From NCBI GenBank assembly GCA_022570795.1, contig JAKUDP010000008.1, positions 434,001-498,000 on the forward strand: 64,000 nt of DNA, written 5' to 3'. Positions 43,944 to 55,429 of the stretch are shown in pieces. Under the pieces are notes generated by a model that was given only the letters and a program-made list of their open reading frames with translations, ran no database searches and was not told the origin of the DNA. How positions within the stretch are numbered: the stretch's first letter is position 1; each line of letters opens with the position of its first letter. Source of the stretch: Sphaerulina vaccinii (lineage: Eukaryota > Ascomycota > Dothideomycetes > Mycosphaerellales > Mycosphaerellaceae). A program made the position numbers and the translations under genes.

Positions 43944-45476
43944 ATGAGCGGCACGTTCTCATCGCCTCCAGACTCGCACGAACAGGCCAACGCGACCATG
44001 ACCGTAGACGAATCATCGCCATTGCTCGGAAACGAAAATGTCACTACCGAGGGTTACGACCATACAGCGATCAAGAATATCGTCCACTTTGATCCCGCTG
44101 GAGACCTTGATAATCCATACACCTGGTCAGCGACTTACAAATGGAGCGCTGTATCACTCTTGGCCTTGACCGCCTTCACAGTGACCTTCACATGTATCAG
44201 TCTAGTCCCAGTAGCTGGTCATATTGTGCGCGATCTGGACGGCAAAGCTGATAAGAATGCGAGTGTACTACTAGTCACAATATGGGAACTGGGAGAAGCT
44301 GCTGGACCTTTACTAATTGCACCACTTTCGGAGGCCTTCGGAAGATATCCTATCATGAATGCAGCGAATGTGCTCTTCATTGCTGCAACAGTGATGGCTG
44401 CTCTGTCGCCTAGTGCGCATGTACTCATTGCAGCAAGATTTCTCACTGGTTTGGCTGTCGCGTCGAATGTCCTCAATCCAGCTATCGTTGGAGACATGTT
44501 CATTTCCGAGCAACGCGGGACAGCTATGAGCTTGATCGCGCTGGCTCCATTGGTCGGCGGCGCCATAGGCCCAGCTCTCGCAGGCTACATCGCTGAGGGT
44601 CTCGGCTGGCGCATGGTTCTCTGGATCTCAGCTGCATTGGCACTATTCTGCGAAGTTACCTTTCTGCTCCTCTTCCGCGAGACATTCAAGGTCAAGATTC
44701 TAAGCAAGCGCGCAGCAAGACTACGAGAAGAGACTGGCAACCAAAGCCTCCGCACAGTCTACGAACTCCAAGGCGAAGCAGAAAACGCATCACTCTGGAC
44801 ACAAGTCATGCGACCCGTAGTAGTCCTCTTCGGCAGTGGAGTCCTGCAGGCAATGTCCGTCTTCGGCAGCGTGGTCTTCACGTACTTCTACGTAATGAGC
44901 ACAACCCTCCCGGACATCTTAGAAACAATCTATGGCCTCTCACCGGCGGCTACTGGAGCGGCTTTCATGTCCTTCAGCGCAGGTTCCATCGTGAGTGTTA
45001 CGCTCTGCAACCAGACTCTTGACAGAATCTACATACGCCTCCGCGATACCCATGGCAAAGGAGTCGGACATCCAGAATATCGTCTTCCTCTTGTCATAGC
45101 AGGTGGATTTCTTCTTCCTCTCGTCGTGGCAATGTATGGCTGGACAGCAGAAGCGCAGCTACCTCTCCCAGTTATGCTTTTGTCTGTGGCTTTGATGGGC
45201 GCAGCTCTCATGCTCGGCTTCCTACCTCTGATGGCATACGTCGTGGATGCTTTTGGAATGTATTCTGCTTCTGCTATGACAGCTGTCATTGTGACGAGAT
45301 GTTTGGTCGGGACTTTTCTGCCTTTGCTCACTGAGCCACTTGTGGAAATGATAGGGTATGGGCTGGCTTTTACTGTGCTTGCTGCATTGAGTCTGAGCCT
45401 GGCGCCTATCCCTGTTTTCGTCATGAGATATGGGCAGAAGTGGAGGCAGAAGAGCAGTTATACGAGACAGGAATGA
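43944..45476 (+). CDS. MFS transporter, DHA1 (12-helix drug:H+ antiporter) type (510 aa)
   Basis: Plasma-membrane exporter of the major facilitator superfamily. The hydrophilic N-terminus ends with DLDNPYTWSATYKW, the D-NP-x-W signature that precedes helix 1 in fungal DHA1 proteins of the polyamine and fluconazole-resistance group. Motif A-like GPLLIAPLSEAFGRYP follows helix 2, and antiporter motif C appears as APLVGGAIGPALAGYI. Twelve helices fit, with a central loop at about 245-290, and the protein ends with FVMRYGQKWRQKSSY, again typical. It is a single exon and ATG 43944 is the first in-frame start. Substrate is unknown. No biosynthetic genes adjoin it, so a cluster-linked role is not supported. 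Confidence 0.92.
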   Translation: MSGTFSSPPDSHEQANATMTVDESSPLLGNENVTTEGYDHTAIKNIVHFDPAGDLDNPYTWSATYKWSAVSLLALTAFTVTFTCISLVPVAGHIVRDLDGKADKNASVLLVTIWELGEAAGPLLIAPLSEAFGRYPIMNAANVLFIAATVMAALSPSAHVLIAARFLTGLAVASNVLNPAIVGDMFISEQRGTAMSLIALAPLVGGAIGPALAGYIAEGLGWRMVLWISAALALFCEVTFLLLFRETFKVKILSKRAARLREETGNQSLRTVYELQGEAENASLWTQVMRPVVVLFGSGVLQAMSVFGSVVFTYFYVMSTTLPDILETIYGLSPAATGAAFMSFSAGSIVSVTLCNQTLDRIYIRLRDTHGKGVGHPEYRLPLVIAGGFLLPLVVAMYGWTAEAQLPLPVMLLSVALMGAALMLGFLPLMAYVVDAFGMYSASAMTAVIVTRCLVGTFLPLLTEPLVEMIGYGLAFTVLAALSLSLAPIPVFVMRYGQKWRQKSSYTRQE

Positions 45477-45513
45477 GGGACGAAATAAATGTTGTGCGAT
45501 TATGATGCTGCGT

Positions 45514-46606
45514 TCAAGCGTACAGCGATGGCATTTGGGAAGTGGGAAGTAGACTGTGGTCTGAGTACAAAAGCGTTAATAGGGCCTGATAGATGAAGAT
45601 GAATAGATCCTTTGCACACTCAGTCACTGCGAACAGTGAACGCAGCATGACCTCTACCACCCATTGGAAAAAGTGGGTCGATCGCGCTTTCTTGGCGTCA
45701 GAACTCTGATTTCCACCTTTCGACGCGTCGCCAACATCGATAACAACTTCCAGAACATCGCCATCTGCGCGACACTTGTCACACATATTGAGGAATCGCC
45801 ATGCTGTGTCTGGATTGTGTTTACGAGATCGCTCAATCGTTTCCAGGACTGTCACCGCATCGCGATCTCTACTGGCTTCAGGAGGGCCTCCGCTTGTTCG
45901 CCTTCATCCTCCTCGACAGGTCCATACTGCTTACACAAGCTGTCACTGCTCGGAAGTAGTACCTGGTCTGGACCTCAACTCTGCCACGAACTTCCATTTC
46001 AGCCAATGCCTCCAGCGCATTGACTTCGCGTACCGATAATGGAACCTGAGCTGCTCTCCGCTTGGCAGTGACTAGAACATGGAAGTCTGACAAGCGTTTG
46101 CCCTGGTCCACGGCTTTCACGAGTGCACTTAACCGATGCTCAAGCTGTCCCGAATCGTGCTCCGATGGCAAATAAAGATTAACCTGGAGGTGCCGTAATC
46201 GAGTCATCAATTTCGGGAACTCCCAAGGAAGAGCAGGTGTTAGAGATGTGCTCGTATGAGGGTCGACGTCTCGCCAGTTGTCTAGAATGGCAGTTGGGGC
46301 AGGATATGTCGCCGGATCTGATCGAGACTTGTGCTCGACATCGATTACCCAGAGGAAGTCATTGACCTGTGAAAGTCCGAGTCAGCTGATGGTTTGCTGG
46401 ATGCGCGAGACCAAGCTCACCTCGTAGAAGGCATCCAAGGCCTCATTGCGCAGAACGTGGCACACCTGGAACAAAGGCTGGCAAAAGATGTCCAATCCCG
46501 CCCAGACTGGATGCTGGAGCTCGATCGTTCCTCGCTGCTTGAGTGCGTAATGCAGCACTCGTTGGCGCAGTTCGTATGGGAGTCCTAGAAGTGATGGCTC
46601 GCACAT
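45514..46606 (-). CDS. F-box-like LPYELRQ-type protein, probably three exons
   Basis: ATG 46606 begins MCEPSLLGLPYELRQRVLHYALKQRG, followed by a FCQPLFQVCHVLRNEALDAFYE block, the same fold order as the tandem trio but diverged. Exon 1 is 46606-46421; exon 2 starts at 46366 (VNDFLWVIDVEHKSRSD) after a clean GTGAGC/CACAG intron and runs to about 45937. The next junction is uncertain. A GTGTAA donor at 45936 with acceptor before 45848 continues into FLETIERSRKHNPDTAWRFL and the TGA at 45514. A GTAAGC donor two bases later leads to another frame ending near 45654, and no splicing would stop near 45878. Function is unknown; the 5' two exons are secure. Confidence 0.68.
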
Positions 46607-48739
46607 CTGAGGGACTGTTGTGTCAAGATGAAGGCTGTCGATGCACGAACGATGATAAGAGCGATGTTTCAGCCTGGGACCCACTCGACTAGTCGACTAG
46701 GCACCAAGATATCGTCAATACTTCGGGCGGGCGTCTAGCTATACCATGACACGATTCATATACTCCTTGGAGTCTGGAGACTTCTGTCGCGTGCTCACCA
46801 CCCGCAATATCGCTAGCACCCGACATTGACGTAGAAGCCTGGCTTTAGCCGAGAGAACATCGGACTCCGGTGCATGCAAAGGCGCTACCACGCATCTTCG
46901 CAGCAATCAAACACCGATGGTGCGCGAAACCTCCTTCATCACATGCGCTATGCAGGCTAGAACAGCGTGGACTCCACGGCGAGCTGAGCGGTTGTGTTTG
47001 GAATTGGCGCTAGGATGCCAAGACTTGAGCTTTCACATGCAACGGGCACAGCAAATACCGCGATTCACCTTGCAAGTCCTTCCACGTCCGACTGCCTGTA
47101 GCTTGACTCTTCTTGGCGATATCCACACGCACTGTGGCTAGCTGAGACTATCATGAACGAAGTTGGCTATTGCGGTTACACAAGATTAACTGACATGAGA
47201 GGTATTCGACAACTTGGAACTGGACGGAGATGCTCGGGCAAGGCTGATTATATGTCCAAACACAGCGGCAAGGTCGCTGTTGCAAGATGTCGTACAAGCT
47301 CATGTGCGATGATGCGCATCGACAAGTGTCCGAGCTTCGCTGACAATTACTCAGGTTCACAAGTTGTACCAACTTCCCAGCTCCCAGGTCAAGAATGCAG
47401 ATACAGCATATGCGATGTCGCACTTCGATCTGGTCCCGGCATAAGTTCTGCCCTCCTCGTGGGAACATGAACTCCTGAAGTCCAGCCGGAGGTATAGCAA
47501 GTGAGCAAGAGTTCGCAGAATGTCAAGTAGCTGAAGTCGACATAAGCATGCATCGACAGCTGTCATCCCGAGACTAGTGTCAGTCTGGCGTACGCAGAGT
47601 CCAAGCCTGCATAAGCCATCAGGCACGGGTTCCTAAATTGATCATGGTGTGAAGAGCTGATGAACAGCGGCACCCGACTCGGCTGAAAACAACCACAGCA
47701 ATAAAGGCCGCCACTCACTCAGAGACTGAAAACGTGGCTCTTATACGATATGTCTCAAGCCGAGACTAGTGCGCACGACGCAGCCTTACCGCTTCCCGGC
47801 ATTACAGATGCCTGCAGAGAGCATCGTGGGCGCACAGAGCATATCTCACGACTCGCGCGTACAGGCTTGAGCACTCAAACGCCACATGTTGCAGCCCACA
47901 CCTTCACCAAGAATGTATTGGTATACATCCTCTCGGTGCTACTACAGCGCATCCTGCAGTACTGGACGCGTGGTAGAATATGACTGCGGTAATGAGCTAG
48001 CAACCAGAACGCCATGCCTAGTTTAAGATCTGTCTTCAAGGCATGTCATGGAGAGGGTCTGCCACGTTATCTTCCCGAGACCATAGTGCTGGAGAGGCAT
48101 GATCAGTCTGTGGGAATGTAACGTGCGAGGTCCCAGGCATGGCAGAGGCAAGGATGCGACAAAGTAGATGCGGCAGCATGCGATGCCGGTGCTGGAATTG
48201 CCTGTTACGTACAGCATAAAGCCCGACAGCTACACAAGCATCGAAACCCCAGATCTCTGTAGTCTCGCAGCATACGTGGCTGAGAACTGCGCTGGTATCT
48301 TGCTCAACAGAGCCGCACTGGAATGCGCTTCATTGGTGGCAGCTTCTAGCTCTTCGGACACTCGACAGCTTTCGCATCGCATTCGCTGACCACATACTAG
48401 CAGAGCTTTTGTCCAAGATGTCTAGGGCTGCACTCGAATGTTACATGGCAGCGCCTCCGCTCCTCGACCATGTGCCGCATCCCCGTTGGGAGAGCACAGC
48501 ACAGGATATATAGAAGTATCCCCTCTCCTGGGTCGTAGCCTTGGCCTCGATACCCACTTCCAAACGCTGCTATCTGATCAAGCTCCTCACGCGTACACTC
48601 AAGAACTAGTCTGGCTCCTATTCTCCTCTCTTGGTCCTCCTCGGTTTGTTACATCTGATCAAGTGCGACACAGCACCAGCCAACGTGGAGAGACACAGCA
48701 AGGCATCGACCACACTTCCGGGCTGTCCTGCAAACAATC
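46607..48739. other. Gene-poor 2.1-kb stretch
   Basis: No gene can be supported. Frames at 46917-47141, 47153-47470, 47626-47357 (minus) and 47750-47983 lack motifs or splice partners. The frame at 47750 has an ATG and a hydrophobic C-terminal run (NVLVYILSVLLQRILQYW) but nothing else. A TATATA at 48507-48512, about 230 bp before the cupin start, may be a TATA box. The stretch may hold regulatory DNA or decayed genes. Confidence 0.4.
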
Positions 48740-49558
48740 ATGTTCCGTATCTCTGGAATGGATCTCAGGCTCTTGCTCGCCCTCCTGTGGCTGAAGGCAT
48801 CTGCCATCGACATAACAAATGATCCTGAGCGAGTGGCGAAACTGACGATGGCTGCTACTCAGCTCGATCGACTGGCGCTGCTGCCAAGTAACGCCGACTG
48901 GACGTTCGACTTCACTACTCAAACGTACTTCTACAACTGGGCGCCTGGTGGCGTGACTAATATGAATGCTGCGACGTTTCCAGCCACTCGTGGAAATGGA
49001 CTTACATGTTCGTTGCGCACTGCAAGCTGCATGAGACTTACTGATAGTCTAGCAGTAGCGATGGTCAATCTTGGACCTTGCGCGATGCTCCCTCCGCACT
49101 ATCACCCTCGCGCTGCCAACTGGGTCGTGGCCGTCATGGGCAACACCACGACCTGGATGCAAGAAGAAAACGGCGCGAACACGATAACTACCTGCCTCAG
49201 CCCAGGCATGGCAACGATCTTCCCAGCCGGCAGCATGCATATGATGGCCAACAATGGTACGTCTCGTGACCCGATGTGTACGTCTTGCTAACGACCGCCA
49301 GAATGTAAGCCGGCTCAGCTTGTCTCAGCGCTCACGAGTGAAGACGCCGGAACGATGAACATGGGACAAGTCTTCACGAATGGCTTCGCGCCCGAATGGG
49401 TAAATGCAGCTTTTGGTGGGAACGTTGTTAACAATGATTCGACGGAACATATGTTACCTGTTGGCACCGGCGCGAATTGGGGATCTGCGGAGTGTATGGC
49501 ACGATGTAAGATCATGCCTAGAGATGCTACTGGCAGGCCAGTAGAGCATGGTAAGTGA
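48740..49558 (+). CDS. Secreted spherulin/germin-like cupin (241 aa)
   Basis: Exons are 48740-49007, 49056-49256 and 49302-49558. A signal peptide (MDLRLLLALLWLKASAID; second ATG at 48758) precedes TQLDRLALLPSNADWTFDFTTQ and YNWAPGGVTNMNAATFPAT, the spherulin-1-like opening. The cupin metal motif is seen as LGPCAMLPPHYHPRAANW at about 95-111. Removal of intron 1 (48 bp, a multiple of three and without stops, so it can be mistaken for coding) gives NGLTLAMVNLGPC, which fits the family better than retention. The tail has FAPEWVNAAFGG and two cysteines near the end. GTAAGT overlaps the last codon, so a further short exon cannot be excluded. Spherulins are stress or encystment proteins; enzymatic activity is unknown. 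Confidence 0.88.
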
Positions 49559-49589
49559 GCTCTACGCATTCAGTGTCACGAGCGAGCGC

Positions 49590-49664
49590 TAGACTGTACA
49601 TATCGCTCTGCATAGACTGTACATATCGCTCTGCAGGAGATTAGACTGTACATATCGCTCTGCA
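49590..49664. repeat. Three copies of a 23-bp repeat
   Basis: The unit TAGACTGTACATATCGCTCTGCA occurs identically at 49590-49612, 49613-49635 and 49642-49664, the third copy being offset by six bases. It lies in the 3' flank of the cupin gene, 32 bp after its stop. Perfect identity points to recent slippage or conversion. Confidence 0.9.
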
Positions 49665-49831
49665 GGCGAATGGGAGGCTCGAACTGTGGCGAGGTCAGGT
49701 GTTCGCAACAACTCGTATCTTACACTCACTCGCTATCAATCTATGCTATGCTATGTTATCTATGTTACATTCTACAATATGCAAGGACAAATGAATGTAT
49801 TACTGCATCAGCAGTCCTGCCTCAGCGCGCC

Positions 49832-51129
49832 CTATCGCATGACTTCCTCATACCCTCTCGCTCTCGAGTACCTGTCCATATCGCTATGCCTGCCCGAACT
49901 GATACGTCTCTCTTCCGTTGAGCTTCGATAAGGAGATCTCGGTGATGATGAAGTGACTCCGCTCGGGTAATAGGCTTCGATCATGTCGTCTTCCTTGACA
50001 TGAGTATCGCCACTACCACTCCGAGCGCCAGGGCTACGCTCGCTTCTGACTTGTGTGATTGTGGTCTTGCGAATCTTAGGCGGTGTTGGAGCTTTCGGTA
50101 GCATCCTGTCGAGCTCTTCCACAACTCCGGCATTGCCAGACCTATCTAGCTCTGCAGATGATTTCGATTCTTTGATTTGTCCGTTTGTGATGACAGGTCG
50201 CATCAACGTCTTCATAAGCCAGACATAGATGCCAGGCAGGAGTGCGCCTAGCAAGGGACCAGCCCAGTAGATCCAGTGGTATTCAGGAAAGTCAGCGTTG
50301 ACTGCACATGGTGCAAGAGATCGAACGGGATTCATTGAGGCGCCAGTGAAGCCTATGCCAACGAACGAGGCAACGAACAACGCGATCCCGATGCCTAAAG
50401 GTGCCATGAAGCTAAGCGCTCCATTGCGTGCCACGGTTACCATGGCCATGATCACCAGCAGAGACGTTGTGAACTACCATACAGATCAGCATCTCGAGCA
50501 TGTCAGCTCTGGGCCAGCGACCTACCATTTCGATCAGCATTCCATGCACATTGCTAACTCCAGGATTCAACATCGTCTCGACCCTGCTCAAGTCCCCAGG
50601 CACAATAGCCTTCACCACTGCAGCGGCAGCGACGCCGGCCAGAACCTGAACAGGTAGGAGGAACAATGCTCTGGACGCTGACAGTGTTCCTGCGAACACC
50701 AACCCCAGCGAGATAGCCGGATTGAACATACCGGCATGCATGCCAGGTAACGTCAGTGCGTAAATCAAAAGCCAGAAGCCGAAGAAGAGAGCATAGCCAA
50801 AGCAGATAGTCAAGATGACAATTGTAGTGAGAGGCTCGTTCGGCGGGAGTTGAGAGACGGTGGCCATATGTCTACAGTGTGAGTCAGTATACGTCCAATT
50901 CCGTGCCCTGGATCAATACTTACAAAGTGAAAGCAAAGAAAAGGAATCCGAAAGTTCCAACAAACTCGCCAATGCTAGCAACAAGGTGATTCCGTAGTGC
51001 CGATGGCGAACGTGTTGTAGGAGATTCTGAATCAGAACGTTTGCGGCGACGCATGATGCCCGCGTTGTTGCCATAGCTGTTGGTTGTAAGACTGCTGCTT
51101 TCGCCAGAAGGTGAAAGAATTCGAAACAT
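49832..51129 (-). CDS. Aquaporin / MIP channel with long Ser-rich C-tail (397 aa)
   Basis: Water or small-solute channel. Exons are 51129-50924, 50871-50526 and 50473-49832, all joined in frame (FAFT-L-HMATV; LIEM-FTTSLL). Six helices are visible. The first half-helix motif NPA is at 119-121 (GMFNPAIS). The second is NPV at about 232-234 (GASMNPVRSL), in the position of the usual NPA. The first helix is preceded by an N-terminus with MRRRKRSDSESP. The C-terminal 130 residues are cytosolic, charged and Ser/Arg-rich (RSPYRSSTEERRISSGR), suited to phosphorylation. ATG 51129 is preferred; ATG 51285 would add 52 basic residues. Lacking the larger glycerol-facilitator loops, it looks like a water-type (classical) fungal aquaporin, but specificity is inference. 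Confidence 0.9.
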
Positions 51130-51522
51130 GAAAGTAGATGCTGCGCGAGTCGCGCGTGTATAACCAGAAATGAAGCGTCGCGGAGATCGATGACGAACTT
51201 TACATAGGTGTCTGCTATGTTTGCTCTCAAATCTTTCGTTGCTAAGTGTTACTGTACAAATCGTCAGTGCGCTTCTCATATCCATGCCTTCCCAGTAAGC
51301 GATCTGAGGCGAACAAGGGTTCGGCTTGAACTTTACCTACGAATCCTGCTGCACTGCACGCTGCGGCTGTGGACACTGTTCAGCACCAAGTCCATGTGGG
51401 TGCGCCCCGATACGCTATCTAGCGGATCACCGCGCCAGAAGGATGTCGTTACAGCAACTGGTAGAAATCTTACGCACAGAGGATGTGGATGCGCTCTTAC
51501 CACTGCTCCATGCCATCTCCAC
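51130..51522. other. Intergenic, aquaporin 5' flank and DUF3292 3' flank
   Basis: A 393-bp stretch with no further gene. It contains the possible upstream extension of the aquaporin frame (51285-51130), which is basic and unconserved in appearance. Confidence 0.4.
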
Positions 51523-53811
51523 TCACCACACCTCCCACTTCTGGTTTCCAATCGCTATCAGGCGATTGAAAACAGCATCACGCTGTGGGATGGCAGTGAC
51601 TGCAAACTTATTGCCAAGCCGATCCTGCAGGCCAATCGCGTCGCTGATCTCCTTGTCTAAAGCCCATCCTGCAGCCAACTTCGACTTGAAGCCGTACCCA
51701 GAATGCTTTCGTATCTCTTTGATCTCAGATATCGGCATAGTCCAGACAGGGTGGAGCTGCACAGGGTCTGCAGTTACTCCACCAACTTGCTCCGCCGAGA
51801 CCTTATTGAATGCCAGGAAAGGCAGCACAGAACTCGTGTCGATGTATAGGAAGCCCTTTTCGCCCAAGTAGCGTGCGTTGAACTCGTACGGCCCACTGAT
51901 GATACTTCCACGTTTGCTTGGTACGGCACCAGCTCTGTTCTTCGCGCCATCGTGTCCCATCTTCGCTCTCATCTTGTCGAAGGTCACTGCTCCCTTCACG
52001 CCAGTTTTAGCAGCTCCTTTGATGATGCGCAGAAGCTTGTGAGGCTCTTTACTGCCCTCAGCCTTACATACCTCGACATCATCTCCCCCAGCATCGTCAA
52101 GAGTGTCATGGTCAGGTGCGGCTGCTACGCTCAATTCGAGGTCAGAGGCCCCCAGTGGTTGATCATTTCCAGTTGCATCAATGATGCTTTCGTCGAGAAC
52201 ATTGAGCGCTGTATGTGAGGGTGCTTTGGCTACACGCGGTGGTGGTGGCAGCGGAGTCTTCTTCTTCTCGCCTTCTCGGAGGAGCATCAAGGCAAGTTGA
52301 GGATTGGTGGGCACTCCATGCAGTAAGTAACTACGAGTCCATCAGTACAAGACTCCGATTGGATACACACGCACTCCACTTACTGGTTGACATTCGCCTT
52401 CTCAGACCAGCTGGGGTATCGTTGATTCAGCCATTCCAAAGCTGATGCAAAGGCAGGCTTGCCAAAGAGAAGCACACCGAATAGGAATGTAGCACTGCGA
52501 ACAGCCAGCTCACGCGTCACAAAAGGTGATACTGCTGCCACTGGAACCAGAATACTGGCAAGTCGAAGCCGATGTGCGTTTGGGTGACATGGCTGGCTCG
52601 GACTCAAGGCACTACGACTGTCAGTACCATCTTCATGTAGAAGGGCAAGTCGAACCTACTTTGCAATCCTCTCCACAATGTCACAGATGCAGGTGAGTTG
52701 ATGCATTGCTGGTCGCACTTTCGACCACATTATCGCGCCCAGGGGTACTTTGGTTTTGTCTTGTGAAGGCTCGTTGACTCCTTCAGCTTTGTCTTTCGCA
52801 GACGCTACCATCGTGGTCACCTAGGGATTGCACGTAGAGGTCAGCGTGTGTTGCAGTGCCTAGTGTACTCTGATATCCTACCTCGCCTGGTGTGGCCGTG
52901 GAAGGACTTTTCATCCCCTGCTCTGGAGGATTCGGCTCCCCGGCTGGGTCCTCACCTGTCATCAGATTTGTGCCGATGCCAGCGAGAGTGGTGACGAAGT
53001 TGGCGGCTTCTGATTCTACCGCCTCGCCTGGCATGTTTTCTGGGGCGCCTGTGATAGAGTCATGAGATCCAAGAATGCCAGAGTTGGGCTTGGTAAGTCC
53101 GCCGGAGATGCTGTCCACCAAAGCAATAGGTGCAGTAGGAAACAATGCTTTCCGGACCGGAGGGGATACGATGAGCGCAATTGCAGTTATAAGGAGACCA
53201 AAGGTAAGCAAGTCGAGGAACCAAAACGCAAAGTAGACCTGCGGAATCCATCAGCTCGAAGTGAGGAGAAGCATTGATTATCAGCTTACGAAGCAGAAAG
53301 CGCCTGTTCTTGTCTTCTCGTTCCAAGATCGCAGTCGTGCCAGATGCTTTACAGTAGCCAAGGCACGCACAATCTGTGTGAATCCTAGTCAGAGCCACTC
53401 CGAAGTGTAATATGCTGAAGTACTCACAACATCGATATAGAACCGTTCGAGCTGTGCGCGCATTTTGTTGGGTGCGAACTCTTGCTCTGGGGCGACTTCG
53501 AGATCGAGTCCGCTGGCTGGCACATCCTGGCCATCCTTCAGGAACCATACTACTTTGTTGAAGCGTCGGATGAGCTTGAAGACCTCCTGGTTAGGGATGC
53601 CATCGACAAGATGTTCGATGTTTTCTGGGTCCTCGTGCCACCCCAAATCGGCGATCGATGTGGTATCGTAGCCATGAGGTGGGCCTAATGGAGTCTTGGA
53701 AATGGTGGATGGCGCTCCTGCCGCTGAGTCTAGATCTTCCGTGGTCAATATCGATTCGTCCATCGTGTCGCTCAGCACTCTGGGCTGTGGTGGCGGTAGT
53801 GGCTCTGCCAT
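51523..53811 (-). CDS. DUF3292 family membrane protein, six exons (673 aa)
   Basis: Uncharacterised fungal family. Exons, 5' to 3': 53811-53428, 53373-53290, 53238-52882, 52820-52660, 52611-52384 and 52330-51523. Each junction was checked for frame. The N-terminus (HGYDTTSIADLGWHEDPENIEHLVDG) and IPNQEVFKLIRRFNK are the family opening. Hydrophobic segments follow: VYFAFWFLDLLTFGLLITAI, and a pair near LASILVPVAAVSPFVTREL and ATFLFGVLLFGKPAFASAL. The sixth exon starts YLLHGVPTNPQLALMLLR, another family block. The C-terminal 130 residues (SGPYEFNARYLGEKGFLYID through NQKWEVW) look like a GRAM/PH-type lipid-binding fold, which with the membrane helices suggests an organelle-membrane role. That role is inference. 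Confidence 0.88.
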
Positions 53812-54564
53812 GTTGTCTGTGGTAGGGGTCGGATGTGGCTAGAGGTCAGCAGTTCACTGCATGATTTCGATGATTTCGATGATTTCGTGTACGGCTTTCG
53901 AGAAGAAATGAAGTCGAACCTGCCTTACAGCGCATAGCAAACGTGTCGCAACCAGGTCTTTGCAGGTGCTCGTGGCCTCCCGTTCTTTGAGCATACAGTG
54001 ACGACACGAGGCGTACATCTCGGATCATAGAACATAATATCTTTGTGTTACGCGAAGGATAAGAATGACCCCTCGATGCTGCTCTCTAAAACGATGAGGA
54101 CGCGATACCTTCGAGCGCATGGTCGTGATGAGGAGTAAAGGAAGAAGGTGAGACGCGACGAGACGGAGATTGACTTCAGAGCCGGTATGATATCGCGACC
54201 AATCGCAAAAGAGCCGCGCTAGTGGACGTTTGTCTTGGCGGTGAATGAGGATAGAAGGCCCCCCTGGTCGCTCCATCCATCACTCACGATACACAAACAA
54301 GTTTCACTTTGCTTCTCCCACTGGCAATGCTGGGTCCTTTTTCCAAGATACTACCTAATCATGATAACAGCTCAAACCACGCTCTGGGCTTAGCCATTCA
54401 TGCTGACTTGCGAGTTAGCCGCCGCAGCACGATGACGAAGCCAGAGCAGAAACAAAGGGTGGCTCAAGTCTAGTCTAGCAGCGATCCAGAGGACAGTATT
54501 ATTATTCAAGCTGGACTTATCTTCGCGAGATACGTTCGGGGCGACAGATCTCAGTGTCTTCAAG
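53812..54564. other. Divergent intergenic region with short 9-bp tandem repeat
   Basis: About 750 bp between two outward-facing genes. A microsatellite of ATGATTTCG units repeats about three times near 53861-53890. No gene is supported. Confidence 0.5.
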
Positions 54565-55429
54565 ATGCCACCGCTCCTCCATGTCATGCGCCATGGACAA
54601 GGCTATCACTCCTCCGCCGTCACAAAGGACGGCCATCTGCTAAGAGATCCTTCTCTTACCGAACATGGCAAGCAGCAATGCAGAGACAGATGCAAAGCTT
54701 TCACAAGACACGACAAGGTATAGCCACGAACGAAAACTGCTTGCACCACGATTTCTCTAACACCTCCCAGATCGAACTCCTGGTAGCCTCTCCAATGCGT
54801 CGCGCGATTCAGACTTGCCAACTCTCTTTCTCTCCAGCTGTAGAACGCGGCCTCATCATAGTCTGCCTTCCTCATGCCGAAGAAGTCTCGGATGCCCCAG
54901 CAGATACTGGAAGTCCTATAGATGTTCTCCCGGCGGAATTTGGCTCTGGCGTAGATTTCGACCATCTTGCACAAAGCTGGTTCAAGCACGATGGGGAATT
55001 CGCGATAGATCCTAAGATAGTCAAAGCTCGTGCGAAGAAATTGAGACAATGGCTGAAATCGAGACCAGAGAAGGAGATTGCTATGGTGTCTCATGGCTTC
55101 TTTAATCATTATTTGTGTGAGGAAGTCGATGATGACGGGCAACAAACAACGCCTTGGTAAGCGTTACCACCTTTCAGCCTCGCACTTGTGGCCATATGCT
55201 GACAAACGCCCTCAGGTGGAATGAAGCTGAACTTCGCACCTATACCTTCTCCGACGAAGACGACGAAGTGGCCAGAATCTACGAGACCGAGGAATCATTA
55301 ACAGCACGTGGAGCAACAGCCGACGATGTGAGGCCTATGTCGCCCAAGGTCAACGATCCTTCTACGCGAGGTACCAACCCAGATGAGCATTATATCAAGA
55401 TTGATGGGGCAACGAAAGCATCTGGTTGA
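54565..55429 (+). CDS. Histidine phosphatase superfamily (phosphoglycerate mutase-like) protein (250 aa)
   Basis: Branch-1 histidine phosphatase, probably a small-metabolite or nucleotide phosphatase related to the yeast Pmu1 and YOR283w proteins rather than a glycolytic mutase. Exons are 54565-54717, 54771-55156 and 55216-55429. The catalytic RHG motif is at the start (LLHVMRHGQGYHS), with the phosphohistidine at residue 10. LVASPMRRAIQT provides the second conserved arginine, and MVSHGFFNHYL the second catalytic histidine. After the last splice the tail WNEAELRTYTF is family-typical, then an acidic region and a disordered end. ATG 54565 is only seven codons before the RHG motif, as usual. 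Substrate is not deducible. Confidence 0.9.

Noticed and set aside
43944..45476. MFS transporter as part of a secondary-metabolite cluster
   Set aside because: No PKS, NRPS, terpene synthase, P450 or pathway regulator is present nearby.
46680..46705. CGACTAGTCGACTAG near-palindrome as an attachment site
   Set aside because: Too short, and no integrase, direct-repeat partner or mobile element lies nearby.
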